This document shows, piece after piece, positions 24,540 to 32,985 of a stretch of DNA of 47,274 bases. The first letter of the stretch is position 1. Each line of letters begins with the position of its first letter. This DNA comes from Prosthecobacter debontii (GTDB taxonomy: Bacteria; Verrucomicrobiota; Verrucomicrobiia; Chthoniobacterales; Chthoniobacteraceae), in assembly GCA_945861385.1 (NCBI GenBank), contig CAMAUI010000022.1:1-47274 (forward strand). Direction: 5' to 3'. The translations under genes and the position numbers were made by a program. The notes under the pieces are model-generated. The model made no database searches. It had not been told where the DNA came from and worked only from the letters and a program-made list of their open reading frames with translations.

Positions 24540-25577
24540 CTACAGCGCGGCATCCTCCGGCCAGCCGCACATGAGGTTCAGGTTTTGCACGGCCTGGCCC
24601 GCGGCGCCTTTCACGAGATTGTCCTCGGCGCTCAGCAGCACCAACCTGCCGGTGCGCGGGTCGTGCCGCCATGCGATGTCCACGAAGTTCGTCCCGGTCA
24701 CCATTTTCGTGTCAGGCAAATTGCCTGCGTCGCCGAGGATGCGGACGAATTTTGCGCCCGCGTATTCCTCCGCGAATGCGGCGGCGATCTGCGAGGGCTC
24801 CGCGCCCTCCTCGGGGGCGGCGTAGATGGTCGTGTGGATGCCACGATTCACCGGAATGAGGTGCGGCGTAAAATTGATCGCGACCGTGTGGCCCGCGGCG
24901 GCGCTGAGTTCCTGCTCGATCTCGGCGAGGTGGCGGTGTTTCGGCACGCTGTAGGCACGAACGCTTTCGTTGCACTCGGCAAAAAGCAAATCCGCCTTCA
25001 CCGTCCTCCCCGCCCCGCTGACGCCGCTCATGCTGAACACACAAATGCTTCCCGCCTTGATGAGCCTGCGCCGCAGCAGCGGGATGAGCGGCAGCAAAAT
25101 GCTCGTCGGATAGCAGCCGGGGCACGCGACCAGTTGCGCGGCCTTGATCTGCCCGCGGTAAATCTCCGAGAGGCCGTAAACCGACATCGCGGCGAGTTCC
25201 GGTGCGTGGTGCGCTTCGCCATAAAACTCCGCGTAGGTGGCCATGTCCTTGATGCGAAAGTCCGCGCTCAAATCCAGGACGCGCAACCCCGCCTTGATCA
25301 AAGGCGCGGCAAAGCCCGCCGCGACACCATGCGGCAGTGCGAGAAAAACAATGCGCGCCCCGGTGGCGATGATGTCCTCGATGGTGGATGGAATGAACGC
25401 CAGTCCCGCGTAGCGCGTCCCCGCGAACCGCGGAAACACAGCGGCGAGCGGCCTGCCTGCGTGCTCGCGCGATGTGACCCCCGCGATTTCCGCAAACGGA
25501 TGCTGCGAGAGGATGCGGACGAGTTCCTCGCCCGAGTATCCGCTCGCGCCGACGATGACGACTTTCTCCATGCTCAT
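24540..25577 (-). CDS. argC: N-acetyl-gamma-glutamyl-phosphate reductase, arginine biosynthesis
   Basis: The 345-residue product has an N-terminal NADP-binding Rossmann fold (VVIVGASGYSGEELVRIL), the LDLSADFRI block, the catalytic cysteine Cys155 in VACPGCYPTS, and the active-site histidine region (KHRHLAEIEQEL, NFTPHLIPVNRG). It catalyses NADPH-dependent reduction of N-acetylglutamyl phosphate to the semialdehyde, the third arginine step. ATG 25577 is used, with ATG 25571 two codons later; the longer frame to 25613 adds non-conserved residues. No other arg gene is in the window. It lies 56 bp downstream of ftsH in the same direction. Confidence 0.96.
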   Translation of the reverse strand: MSMEKVVIVGASGYSGEELVRILSQHPFAEIAGVTSREHAGRPLAAVFPRFAGTRYAGLAFIPSTIEDIIATGARIVFLALPHGVAAGFAAPLIKAGLRVLDLSADFRIKDMATYAEFYGEAHHAPELAAMSVYGLSEIYRGQIKAAQLVACPGCYPTSILLPLIPLLRRRLIKAGSICVFSMSGVSGAGRTVKADLLFAECNESVRAYSVPKHRHLAEIEQELSAAAGHTVAINFTPHLIPVNRGIHTTIYAAPEEGAEPSQIAAAFAEEYAGAKFVRILGDAGNLPDTKMVTGTNFVDIAWRHDPRTGRLVLLSAEDNLVKGAAGQAVQNLNLMCGWPEDAAL

Positions 25578-25633
25578 GCCCGCATTTAGCCGGTGCAGGG
25601 ATGCCGCGGGCAAGCGCGCGTTTGCGACGAATG

Positions 25634-27652
25634 CTACGCGGGCGCGCCGCTGAGGCCGCCCAGGTCGAGCGGCACATCGGAGGGCTTTTCCGCGGGTTCC
25701 GCAGGGGAGACATTGGCGGGCCTGACTGGCGGCATCGGCGGGTTCCGCATCGAGCCGGAGTTTACGATGTCCTTCACCTGGTCGCCGTCGAGGGTTTCAA
25801 ACTCCAGCAGGGCTTTTGCAATCGTCTCCAGTTTGTCGCGATTGGTGGTGATGAGTTGCTTGGCGCGGCTGTATGCGTCGTCGCACAGTTTCTTCACCTC
25901 ACGGTCAATTTCCTGCGCGGTCACCTCGCTGAAATTGCGCGCGCGGCTGATGTCCCTCGCGAGGAAAACGTGCTCCTCGCCCTCGCTGTAATCCACCATC
26001 CCGAGTTTTTCGCTCATGCCCCATTCGCAGACCATTTTCCGGGAAATGTTCGTGGCCTGGTTGATGTCGCCACGCGCGCCGTTGGTCACATCGCCAAAGA
26101 TCAGTTCCTCCGCGACGCGCCCGCCCATGATCATCACCAGCCGGTCCAGCAATTCGTTCTTCCGGTGTGTGTACTTGTCCTCCATCGGGAGATACATCGT
26201 GCTCCCGAGTGACGGGCCGCGCGGGATGATCGTCACCTTGTGCAGCGGGTCCACATTCGTGAGCAGACAGCCGAGAATGGCATGGCCGGCCTCGTGGTAG
26301 GCGGTGTTTTCCTTCTCCTTGTCGGACATCGCGAGCGAACGGCGCTCCCTGCCCCACCGCACCTTGTCACGCGCTTCCTCGAGGTCGCCCTGCGTGATGG
26401 ATTTCGCGCCGCGCCGCGCCGCGGAGAGCGCCGCTTCGTTGATGACGTTTGCGAGCTCCGCCCCGCTGTAGCCGGGCGTTCCACGCGCTGTGAGGGCGAG
26501 ATTCACGTCCTCGGACATCTTCACTTTTTTCGCGTGGACCTTGAGGATTTCCTCGCGGCCCTTCACGTCGGGCAAGGCAACCGTCACCTGCCGGTCAAAG
26601 CGCCCGGGCCGCAGCAGCGCAGGGTCCAGCACATCGGGGCGGTTCGTCGCCGCGATGATGATCACGCCGTCCTGCGTGTCGAAGCCGTCCATCTCCACGA
26701 GCAGCGCGTTCAGCGTCTGCTCGCGCTCGTCGTGCCCGCCGCCGAGCCCGTGGCCGCGGTGGCGCCCCACGGCGTCAATCTCGTCTATGAAAATGAGACA
26801 CGGCGCAGACTTCTTCCCCTGCTCGAACATGTCGCGAACCCGGCTCGCACCGACGCCGACGAACATCTCCACGAAATCCGAACCGCTGATCGAGAAGAAC
26901 GGCACATCCGCCTCGCCGGCGATGGCGCGGGCGAGCAGGGTCTTGCCGGTGCCGGGCGAGCCGACCATCAGGATGCCCTTCGGGATGCGCCCGCCGAGCT
27001 TCTGGAAACGCTTCGGGTCCTTCAAAAACTCGACGATCTCCTGCACCTCCTCCTTCGCCTCCTCGACGCCGGCCACGTCCTTGAATGTCACCTTGTTCTT
27101 GTCCCGCGCGAGCATCCGCGCCTTGCTCTTGCCAAAGCTGAGCGCGCCCTTTCCCGCCATGCGGAGCTGCGAGCGGAAGAAGAAATACAACAGCAGCAGG
27201 ATGAAAATGATCGGCAGGAAATTCAGCAGTGCGCCGACGAGCATGTTGTTGTTTCCCGCCTCGATGTCCGGCGTGAGGTTGTAAGCCTTCAGGTCATCGA
27301 GAAGCCCCTTGTTATACCCGGGATGAATCGCCGTGCGGAACGGAACCCCGCTCTCGGCTGCATCGCCGCGCTTTTGCACGAGAATGCCGCGGATCGTGTC
27401 CGTGGGGCTGCCCGCCTCGGAGATCAGCTTGAGAGCCTTCTGCGCGATGCGCCCTTCCTGCAGCGCGATTTGGAATTCCGGGTACTTCAGGTCCTGCATG
27501 TTCGCCGGGGTGTTGCGCATGTAAAACGCGCCCCCGATCAGCGCGATTGCCGCGGCGAAAAGAATCAGCCCCCGCCAGTTGAAGGCCGGTTCCGGTGAAT
27601 TATTGCCATTTGGATCGCGTTCGCGATTCGGACGAGGATTTTGCTGAGCCAT
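25634..27652 (-). CDS. ftsH: ATP-dependent zinc metalloprotease FtsH
   Basis: The product is 672 residues from ATG 27652, preceded by AAGGAA about 8 bases upstream, one of the few convincing ribosome sites here. It has two N-terminal transmembrane helices ([17 protein letters not shown] and [15 protein letters not shown]) flanking a ~100-residue periplasmic domain. The AAA+ module has Walker A GSPGTGKT at ~230-237, Walker [12 protein letters not shown] and the second region of homology [19 protein letters not shown]. The peptidase domain has zinc-binding HEAGH at ~453-457. It degrades damaged and regulatory membrane proteins at the inner membrane. The C-terminal tail is Pro-rich. Length and motifs are all normal. 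Confidence 0.97.
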   Translation of the reverse strand: MAQQNPRPNRERDPNGNNSPEPAFNWRGLILFAAAIALIGGAFYMRNTPANMQDLKYPEFQIALQEGRIAQKALKLISEAGSPTDTIRGILVQKRGDAAESGVPFRTAIHPGYNKGLLDDLKAYNLTPDIEAGNNNMLVGALLNFLPIIFILLLLYFFFRSQLRMAGKGALSFGKSKARMLARDKNKVTFKDVAGVEEAKEEVQEIVEFLKDPKRFQKLGGRIPKGILMVGSPGTGKTLLARAIAGEADVPFFSISGSDFVEMFVGVGASRVRDMFEQGKKSAPCLIFIDEIDAVGRHRGHGLGGGHDEREQTLNALLVEMDGFDTQDGVIIIAATNRPDVLDPALLRPGRFDRQVTVALPDVKGREEILKVHAKKVKMSEDVNLALTARGTPGYSGAELANVINEAALSAARRGAKSITQGDLEEARDKVRWGRERRSLAMSDKEKENTAYHEAGHAILGCLLTNVDPLHKVTIIPRGPSLGSTMYLPMEDKYTHRKNELLDRLVMIMGGRVAEELIFGDVTNGARGDINQATNISRKMVCEWGMSEKLGMVDYSEGEEHVFLARDISRARNFSEVTAQEIDREVKKLCDDAYSRAKQLITTNRDKLETIAKALLEFETLDGDQVKDIVNSGSMRNPPMPPVRPANVSPAEPAEKPSDVPLDLGGLSGAPA

Positions 27653-27746
27653 TGTTTTTTCCTTGGGCGGGGAATCTAGGGCGGGCCAGCAGAACGTCAA
27701 CCGGGATGTCCTCGAAACTCACCCGCCGTGTGCTGCGGCCATCTCG

Positions 27747-28334
27747 TCAGCCCCGTTGGCCGGGAAATGGGTGCCCGGCTTGGTTTTTGCATAGCTGCAA
27801 GGGCGTGATCTCGATGGATCGCAGACCGTCGCCCACCCAGATCATCCCGTCCTGCACGGTGACTTGTAACTGCATGGAACGCTGCGCGAGCAGGGAGAGC
27901 GCGCGACTTTGATCCGCGGGTATCTGCCAGACGGAAAGATTTCGTGCGCGGCTGAGCTTTGGTTCGATATCCCGCCACCACACCGGTGTGCTGGCGCTGA
28001 AACTATAAACGCTGACACGCCCAACGCGTGAGAGGGTGCGCAGGAGCCGCCGCTCGTCAGGCTGGCCCACTTCGATCCAGTGTTTGATTTCTCCGGTCAG
28101 ATCCTTCTGCCACAAACCGGGCTCATCCGCATCCCACATGTCCTTGGCGAACTCGATGACTCCCTGGTCTTTCTCCGCGGGCACGTTCAACGCGAATGCC
28201 AGCAGTCGGATGAGCATACGTTCGTCCGTTTCCGACGGATGGCGCGCGATGGTCAGCAGGTGGTCGCCATAGATGTTGCGGTCTATGTCGGAGAGCTGGA
28301 GGATCGCTTTGTAAATGGTTGCTTTGAGTGCCAT
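27747..28334 (-). CDS. yaeQ: YaeQ family protein
   Basis: The 195-residue protein aligns end to end by eye with E. coli YaeQ: MALKATIYKA at the start, DRNIYGDHLLTIARHPSETDERM, DADEPGLWQKD, WIEVGQPDERRL, NLSVWQIP and the ending LQVTVQDGMIWVGD. The family has a PD-(D/E)XK nuclease-like fold; candidate acidic residues include the Glu in SETDERM and the Glu in IEVGQPDERR. Its cellular role is unsettled; it was once reported as a suppressor of an rfaH-dependent phenotype. The gene is probably monocistronic, with 94 bp to ftsH. Confidence 0.93.
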   Translation of the reverse strand: MALKATIYKAILQLSDIDRNIYGDHLLTIARHPSETDERMLIRLLAFALNVPAEKDQGVIEFAKDMWDADEPGLWQKDLTGEIKHWIEVGQPDERRLLRTLSRVGRVSVYSFSASTPVWWRDIEPKLSRARNLSVWQIPADQSRALSLLAQRSMQLQVTVQDGMIWVGDGLRSIEITPLQLCKNQAGHPFPGQRG

Positions 28335-28461
28335 GAAACTTCACCCGGGATGAAGGCATCCCCTTCCGCCGGGCAGATCGAGTGGATCCACCACCACGGA
28401 CAAAGCGTGCGCCACGAGTTTATGGTTCCCTCCGCTGCGCACTGCGGCGGGGATGGTGCGC

Positions 28462-28824
28462 TCAAGCCTTTGCCTTCGCCCACCGGGCCTTTGCCCCGGC
28501 CGCCATGCGGGCGCGGGCTTCCGCGCTGATCTTGCGCCTGACCTTCACCTTCGGCGTCGGCGATGGGGTTTCCGCAGAACCTTTGGCGGCCTTGATTTTT
28601 GCCCAGCGCGCCTTTTGGGCGGCGACAATCGCGGCCCGGCCCGCGGCAGACATTTTACCTTTCCTTCGCGCCGGCTTCGCACCCTTCGGTGCTGCGGTGG
28701 GTGCGGGTTTTCCGCCGCCGCCAGCAAGAACTTGATTCAGCTCCGCTTGCAGCTTTTCAATCTGCTCTGTGATTTGGATGGCTCGCTTGAGTGCTTGGAC
28801 CGATGGCATGGATGAAGTAGGCAT
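28462..28824 (-). CDS. Small basic protein with two KARWAK-type repeats
   Basis: The product is 120 residues from ATG 28824. Residues ~8-35 form an amphipathic, probably coiled helix (VQALKRAIQITEQIEKLQAE), followed by a Gly/Pro/Lys linker. Two copies of the same basic motif then occur, SAAGRAAIVAAQKARWAKIK and SAEARARMAAGAKARWAKAK, spaced by ~30 residues. The protein is strongly basic with very few acidic residues in its C-terminal half, as in histone H1-like or AT-hook-like DNA-binding tails. I do not recognise a named family; similar motifs occur in scattered bacterial hypothetical proteins. A nucleoid or nucleic-acid-binding role is inference. The frame is open further upstream into the intergenic repeat, so ATG 28824 is the sensible start. 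Confidence 0.65.
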   Translation of the reverse strand: MPTSSMPSVQALKRAIQITEQIEKLQAELNQVLAGGGGKPAPTAAPKGAKPARRKGKMSAAGRAAIVAAQKARWAKIKAAKGSAETPSPTPKVKVRRKISAEARARMAAGAKARWAKAKA

Positions 28825-29254
28825 GCGGTGGTGGGTAGTGGGGTCGCCAAAATTAGTCAACCCTGTAATTCTTGTTATACCATCTTTCAGAAATAACGAG
28901 TCTCTCGGGGGCGAGGGGAGTATCCCGGGCAGGGTGGGCGTCCCGCCCGAACGAACTTCCGTGGCGCCCAAGGAAGCGCCGAAAGGCCGCGACGCAAGAT
29001 GCGTCGCTCGGCGGGCAGGATGCCCACCCTACCCGAAACCCGCCCATCGCCCGAGCCGCGTCTCATTATTTTTTAGAGATGTTATTAGTGGTTCCGGCCC
29101 GTTGCAGCCGGCCTTGTTCGACGATCTGGCATGGCTTTACGATGTTTTGATTAGTTTGCACGGAACCTCCTTCGCCGCGCTGGTGTAAAAGACCCTTCAC
29201 CCCGCTGGGAAAACACGGCGTGTCATACGATTTCCACCAACCTCTTTCCAGCGG
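28825..29254. other. 430-bp gene-free stretch with a palindromic element and an AT-richer segment
   Basis: Next to the palindromic element at 28930-29030, the right part (29060-29110) is unusually AT-rich (TCATTATTTTTTAGAGATG). A plus-strand frame ending at 29188 reads PLQPALFDDLAWLYDVL and looks protein-like but has no own start, so it may be a gene remnant. No RNA gene was recognised. Confidence 0.4.
28930..29030. repeat. Palindromic MITE/REP-like element
   Basis: Outer arms AGGGTGGGCGTCCCGCCCG (28931-28949) and its inverted partner (29012-29030) match at 17 of 19 positions. Between them lie two more hairpins: GGCGC/GCGCC at 28963-28967 and 28976-28980, and a perfect 8-bp GCGACGCA/TGCGTCGC at 28989-28996 and 29000-29007. 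There is no coding content. The architecture suggests a non-autonomous mobile repeat like the one at 17222-17318. Confidence 0.75.
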
Positions 29255-30367
29255 TCACGCCACTGAGTCCCGGTGTGTCGGCCGGGGTTTGCCGGGGCGG
29301 AAAAACTCAAGATGCTCGATTTCGGCACGCCGTCCGTCGCAATTCAGGGCGGCGACCGCGGCTGTCACAGCGTCGCGGATCAGTTCCGGGGCGGCCTCCG
29401 CGCGGCAGTTCAAAATCAACTGCCCGGACGCCACCGGTTCCTCCAGCCGCAGCGACAGTTCCGGAACAAAATCGGAGCGGACGAGATTGATCGCCGCCAC
29501 ATCGCCGAGGCCGTTGTCCGGGCTCAGGGTCATCTTGAGATGCGCAATCTCAGCGCCGAAGAGGCGCCGCTGGATGCCGCCTGCGAGCGATTTCAGCACC
29601 GTCTCGCTGTCGAACATCCCGCCAGAAAGCTGCACAGTCGCATTCAGCCAACCGAGCAGCGCCTCGCCTTCGGCGTACAGTTCGTAGTCCACCTCCATCG
29701 TCGTGCGCGGCTGCTGCTCGCCAGACGTAATCTTTGCAAACCATTCCGCGACACCCGCCCCTGTGCGGACGCTGACGGCGGAAACATCCGCATTCGGATA
29801 CTCGCGCACGAGCGCAACGCGGAGCCGCTCCAGCCGGGCGGGGTCGAGCAGTTCGCTCTTCGTGATCACGAGCACGTCCGCCTCCTCGAGTTGCTTGCGA
29901 TAGATGTACGTCACCTTGTCGGAAAACCTGCCGCCCTCAGCGAGGCCGAGCACACGCTCGGCGCGCACCGGATCCACGAGCACGCTGAGCGGCGCGATGG
30001 AAAATGAGTCCCCGTAAATCCTTCGCAGCGGATAGGTCACCGTGGCGACAAGATCCGTGCAGCTCCCCACCGGCTCCGCGATGAACACGTCGGGCCGCGT
30101 TGCGTCCGTAAGTTTCCGCGCGGCATCCGTGAGCGTGTTAAAGCGGCAGCAAAAACATCCGCCGGTGATCTCCTCCGTCATGAACCCTTTCGAGCGCAGC
30201 ATCGCGGTGTCCACGAGTTCGCTGCCCTGGTCGTTCGTGATGAGGCCCACGCGAAGTCCCGCCGCCCCGAGGTGCTGCGCCAGAGCGGCGACCGCCGTGG
30301 TTTTCCCGGCGCCGAGGAAGCCGCCGAGCATGATGTAGCGCGCGCGTTTGGAGGATGGGGCGCTCAT
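29255..30367 (-). CDS. COG0523 (G3E family) GTPase paired with a GcvH-like protein
   Basis: The 370-residue P-loop GTPase of the CobW/HypB/UreG superfamily has Walker A GGFLGAGKTT at 15-24, the metal-binding GGCFCC (Cys71, Cys73, Cys74), LITNDQGSELVDT and the base-recognition segment VITKSE. COG0523 proteins insert or traffic metals (zinc, cobalt, iron) or serve as chaperones for metalloenzymes. The C-terminal half (from ~230) does not show the usual CobW C-terminal His-rich region and may define a separate subfamily. The ATG overlaps the stop of the GcvH-like gene by 4 bp (30364-30367), so the two are translationally coupled and probably work on the same target. Confidence 0.88.
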   Translation of the reverse strand: MSAPSSKRARYIMLGGFLGAGKTTAVAALAQHLGAAGLRVGLITNDQGSELVDTAMLRSKGFMTEEITGGCFCCRFNTLTDAARKLTDATRPDVFIAEPVGSCTDLVATVTYPLRRIYGDSFSIAPLSVLVDPVRAERVLGLAEGGRFSDKVTYIYRKQLEEADVLVITKSELLDPARLERLRVALVREYPNADVSAVSVRTGAGVAEWFAKITSGEQQPRTTMEVDYELYAEGEALLGWLNATVQLSGGMFDSETVLKSLAGGIQRRLFGAEIAHLKMTLSPDNGLGDVAAINLVRSDFVPELSLRLEEPVASGQLILNCRAEAAPELIRDAVTAAVAALNCDGRRAEIEHLEFFRPGKPRPTHRDSVA

Positions 30368-30816
30368 TCGGCTGTCTGTTTTTCGAGGATGCGGTCAATC
30401 GTCGCATCGAGCATCTCGCGATACTTTTCCAGCGGCACGCACTTCGCGTCCGGGCTGCCATCGAATTCGTAAAGCCAGCCGTCCGCGTAAGGCTTTTCGC
30501 CGACCGCCTCGACGGATGCCGCAAGTGCGGGGTTCGCGCCCGCGAACGTGCCGTCCGCGCAGCAATACACATCGCTGATTGCCTTGAAGCCCTCGATGCT
30601 GCCGACGATGTCGCCGCTCGCGATCGGCTCGCCGGTCTTCTTCTCGAAACGCACCTCGACGATCTCACCAAGCATCCGTGTCGCGAATTTCGTGAAGCCC
30701 ACGCGCCATCGCATGCCGGAAATATTCGCGAGCCAGAAGTGCGACGGGCTGTAAACGCAGTCCACCGGCAGGTGCGTCACGAAATTGCTGCGCTTGTAAA
30801 AGGAAGTCTCTCCCAT
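30364..30816 (-). CDS. Glycine cleavage H-like lipoyl carrier protein (orphan)
   Basis: The product is 150 residues from ATG 30816 (ATG 30831 is also possible). It follows GcvH closely: YSPSHFWL, RVGFTKFATRMLGEIVEVRF, GDIVGSIEGFKAISDVY with the lipoylation lysine Lys78, and PYADGWLYEF. Classical GcvH reads ESVKA at the lysine; here it is EGFKA. No gcvT, gcvP, lipA or lipB gene is nearby. Instead it overlaps a metal-handling GTPase gene. It may carry a lipoyl group for a different multienzyme reaction, as lipoate-binding proteins do in some sulfur-oxidation systems. It is the ninth gene of the long minus-strand run but not an obvious exopolysaccharide gene. Confidence 0.82.
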   Translation of the reverse strand: MGETSFYKRSNFVTHLPVDCVYSPSHFWLANISGMRWRVGFTKFATRMLGEIVEVRFEKKTGEPIASGDIVGSIEGFKAISDVYCCADGTFAGANPALAASVEAVGEKPYADGWLYEFDGSPDAKCVPLEKYREMLDATIDRILEKQTAE

Positions 30817-30852
30817 GCGGCCCGCGAACATCGGCGAAGCGATGCAGCCGGT

Positions 30853-31938
30853 TCAACCTCCAATCGCGCCGCGCCGGTAGCGATGGTCACGATAATTGGC
30901 GGGATCACCGCGGTAATCGTCCTCGGCGGCGTGCAGGATGTTGGTCATCTCCCGGGCGGTGACGTAATGATAGCGGAAGCCGGGATCCGCCGCCGCGCGC
31001 TGCGCGAGGTGCCGGTGAAATGCGCGCATGGGCTCGCCGAGGAGCGCGGCGCTGTTGCGCTCGATGGCGCCGTGGGTGTGGAGCTTGATGAACACCCACT
31101 CGGGGCGCTCCGCGACATGGACGTGGCACTTTTCCCAAAGTGCGAGGCGCAGCGGGCCGGGGGGATTTGCGCCGGTGAGGTCGCCATTTTCAATCCGCGG
31201 GAGGATGCCCCACTTGCGCCGGCGCCAGTTGAGGCCGAGCGGGCCCTGGATGAGCAGGAGCTGGTCTTCACGCTCGGTGCGCGGCGCGCCTGCGCGGACA
31301 CGCTGCCCGTGCTCGTGTGACCGGGGGCGTCCGTCCTCGCGGGCGTAGTAGAGGCTGTTGATGGTGCGGACCTGGCAACCGCTGGGCGCGCTCGGGAGCG
31401 TGAAGTCCGCGTAGCAGCCGGTCTGGCGGAGAATCGAGAGTTCATCGGCCACGCCGCACGCGCGGCCTTCGGGATCCGAGTGGTCGAGCGCCCAGTTGCC
31501 ATGGATGAAGCCGTAGCGCAGGGCACCGCTGGCGTCGCGCGAGAGCTGGCCGAGCGCGGCCAGGCGGTCGCGGCCCTCGATGAGAGTGCGGCGGAGATTG
31601 TCCGCGGTGTCGTCGCTGTGGTGGAGATGAATCTCCATTTCACATCCGGTGAGGCCGCAAAGGTCGGAGATCGAGCGGCACACATCGTCGTCCCACTGCT
31701 CGATGGGGAAAAAGAAGGTGTGCCTCGGGGGAGTCCCGCCGCTGTCGCGGAACTCGGCGGTGATTTTTGAAAGCTCACGCCTCCAGTGAGCGACGCGGGC
31801 GAGCGCTGTGGCTTTATCCGCATCATGGAAGGGCTCAAAGTGGTCGCAGACGGCGATGATGAGGCTCCTCGAGCGCGGGGCGCGGGTGCGGCTGCGGAGG
31901 AGCCATGATGCAAGCCAGCGTTCCAGTCCCTTGAGCAC
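30853..31938 (-). CDS. Polysaccharide deacetylase-like protein in exopolysaccharide cluster
   Basis: The 361-residue protein starts at GTG 31938, nine bases behind the SGNH gene. The order of motifs is reminiscent of NodB-type carbohydrate esterases: LIIAVCDHFEPF with an early Asp-His, HTFFFPIEQW, EMEIHLHHSDDT with a His-x-His-His metal-like motif, then YGFIHGNWALDHS and a late GVADELSILRQTGCYADFTLPS. There is no signal peptide. It would fit removal of acetyl groups from the polymer or its precursor, but catalytic residues cannot be confirmed without alignment. The stop lies 22 bp from the GcvH-like gene. Confidence 0.62.
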   Translation of the reverse strand: MLKGLERWLASWLLRSRTRAPRSRSLIIAVCDHFEPFHDADKATALARVAHWRRELSKITAEFRDSGGTPPRHTFFFPIEQWDDDVCRSISDLCGLTGCEMEIHLHHSDDTADNLRRTLIEGRDRLAALGQLSRDASGALRYGFIHGNWALDHSDPEGRACGVADELSILRQTGCYADFTLPSAPSGCQVRTINSLYYAREDGRPRSHEHGQRVRAGAPRTEREDQLLLIQGPLGLNWRRRKWGILPRIENGDLTGANPPGPLRLALWEKCHVHVAERPEWVFIKLHTHGAIERNSAALLGEPMRAFHRHLAQRAAADPGFRYHYVTAREMTNILHAAEDDYRGDPANYRDHRYRRGAIGG

Positions 31939-31947
31939 GGCGCAGTG

Positions 31948-32985
31948 TCAGCGTGGGTTGGCGCGTAGCCACTCTGTGAGCTGGCTGCCTGCGCGTTCGG
32001 AAAAGACCCATGCACCGAAAGGATTCATGTGCCACGGATCCGAGTAATACGCGTCCGGCATGGTCGGAACACCCGGCGCGATGGTGAAGAGATTCGAATG
32101 CCTGGATTTCATCCGCTCGATGAAGCTGGTGTAGGTGGCGGTGCGCGCCTCGCCGGGGTGGAGGGACTCCGGCACTGGAAGTGTGATCCAGACGATGCGG
32201 ATGCCGTTCGCTCCCGCGAGCGCGCAAAGTTTGTCGAGGTAGTATTCGTTGTAAGGATGGATGCGCATCGGCGACCTGATGAGCGGTGGGATGTTGCCAG
32301 GATCGAGGACTGATTTTTTGGGTTCGGCAGGCCTGAGTTCGGCGGGGGTGATTTTTGCGCGCGTATTTTGCACGGAGCTGACGGGGCGCTCGAACGTGGC
32401 GAAGTGTGAAAGGTCGCCGTCGGTCACGAGTTTGTAGAGTTCTTCGCGGTAGCGGAGGGTATAGCTGATTTTGCAGAGCGATCCGTAGAGCCAGGTGCCG
32501 AGATTGCGCTGGTCACGAAGAAATTCGAGGGACTCGGCTGGAGTTGCGAATCGCCCGAGGAAACGGTCGAGCATGGGATCGCCCCATGTGAATGGGTTTG
32601 GAGCGAGGATGATGGTTTTCGGCAGCTTCTCCGCGGCGACCTGCCTGCGAAGGACGAAGTAGCTGAACATCGGCGCAGTGCCGGGCAGGGAGTAATTTCC
32701 AATGGTGTGCCCGGTGCCGATTGCGTGCTCGAGGAGACCTGCGCGGATCGCGCTCGTGGCGCTGTCACCCATGAGCTGGATCTCGGTCGGCGGCAGGTAG
32801 CGCATTTCCTCGGTGCGGTGGACGAGTGTGCGCGTCATGAAGCCTTCGGGGAGGAATTGCAGCGCAGTCTCGATGGTGAGAACGCCGATGATGAAAAGCC
32901 AGACGGCGGTGAGCCGAGGCTGCTGCGCTGCGTCCTGCGCGGGATCAGAATGCGAAGTAGATAAACTGGGCTCCACCGGTGACAC
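31948..32985 (-). CDS. SGNH-hydrolase-like membrane-anchored protein, acetylation partner of MBOAT
   Basis: The product is ~345 residues from GTG 32985 (TTG 32988 also possible); the gene overlaps the end of the MBOAT gene by about 40 bp. It has one N-terminal transmembrane helix (AVWLFIIGVLTIETALQFL), then a periplasmic domain with a GDS nucleophile block (LMGDSATSAI, Ser75) and a C-terminal Asp-x-x-His in SDPWHMNPFG. This is the SGNH/GDSL layout of AlgJ/AlgX-like O-acetyltransferases, which receive acetyl groups exported by an AlgI-type MBOAT and put them on polysaccharide. Its position immediately after the MBOAT gene supports that role. Confidence 0.78.
   Translation of the reverse strand: MSPVEPSLSTSHSDPAQDAAQQPRLTAVWLFIIGVLTIETALQFLPEGFMTRTLVHRTEEMRYLPPTEIQLMGDSATSAIRAGLLEHAIGTGHTIGNYSLPGTAPMFSYFVLRRQVAAEKLPKTIILAPNPFTWGDPMLDRFLGRFATPAESLEFLRDQRNLGTWLYGSLCKISYTLRYREELYKLVTDGDLSHFATFERPVSSVQNTRAKITPAELRPAEPKKSVLDPGNIPPLIRSPMRIHPYNEYYLDKLCALAGANGIRIVWITLPVPESLHPGEARTATYTSFIERMKSRHSNLFTIAPGVPTMPDAYYSDPWHMNPFGAWVFSERAGSQLTEWLRANPR

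Noticed and set aside
28080..28529. 149-codon plus-strand ORF opposite yaeQ
   Set aside because: A shadow of yaeQ; the minus-strand protein aligns with YaeQ end to end.
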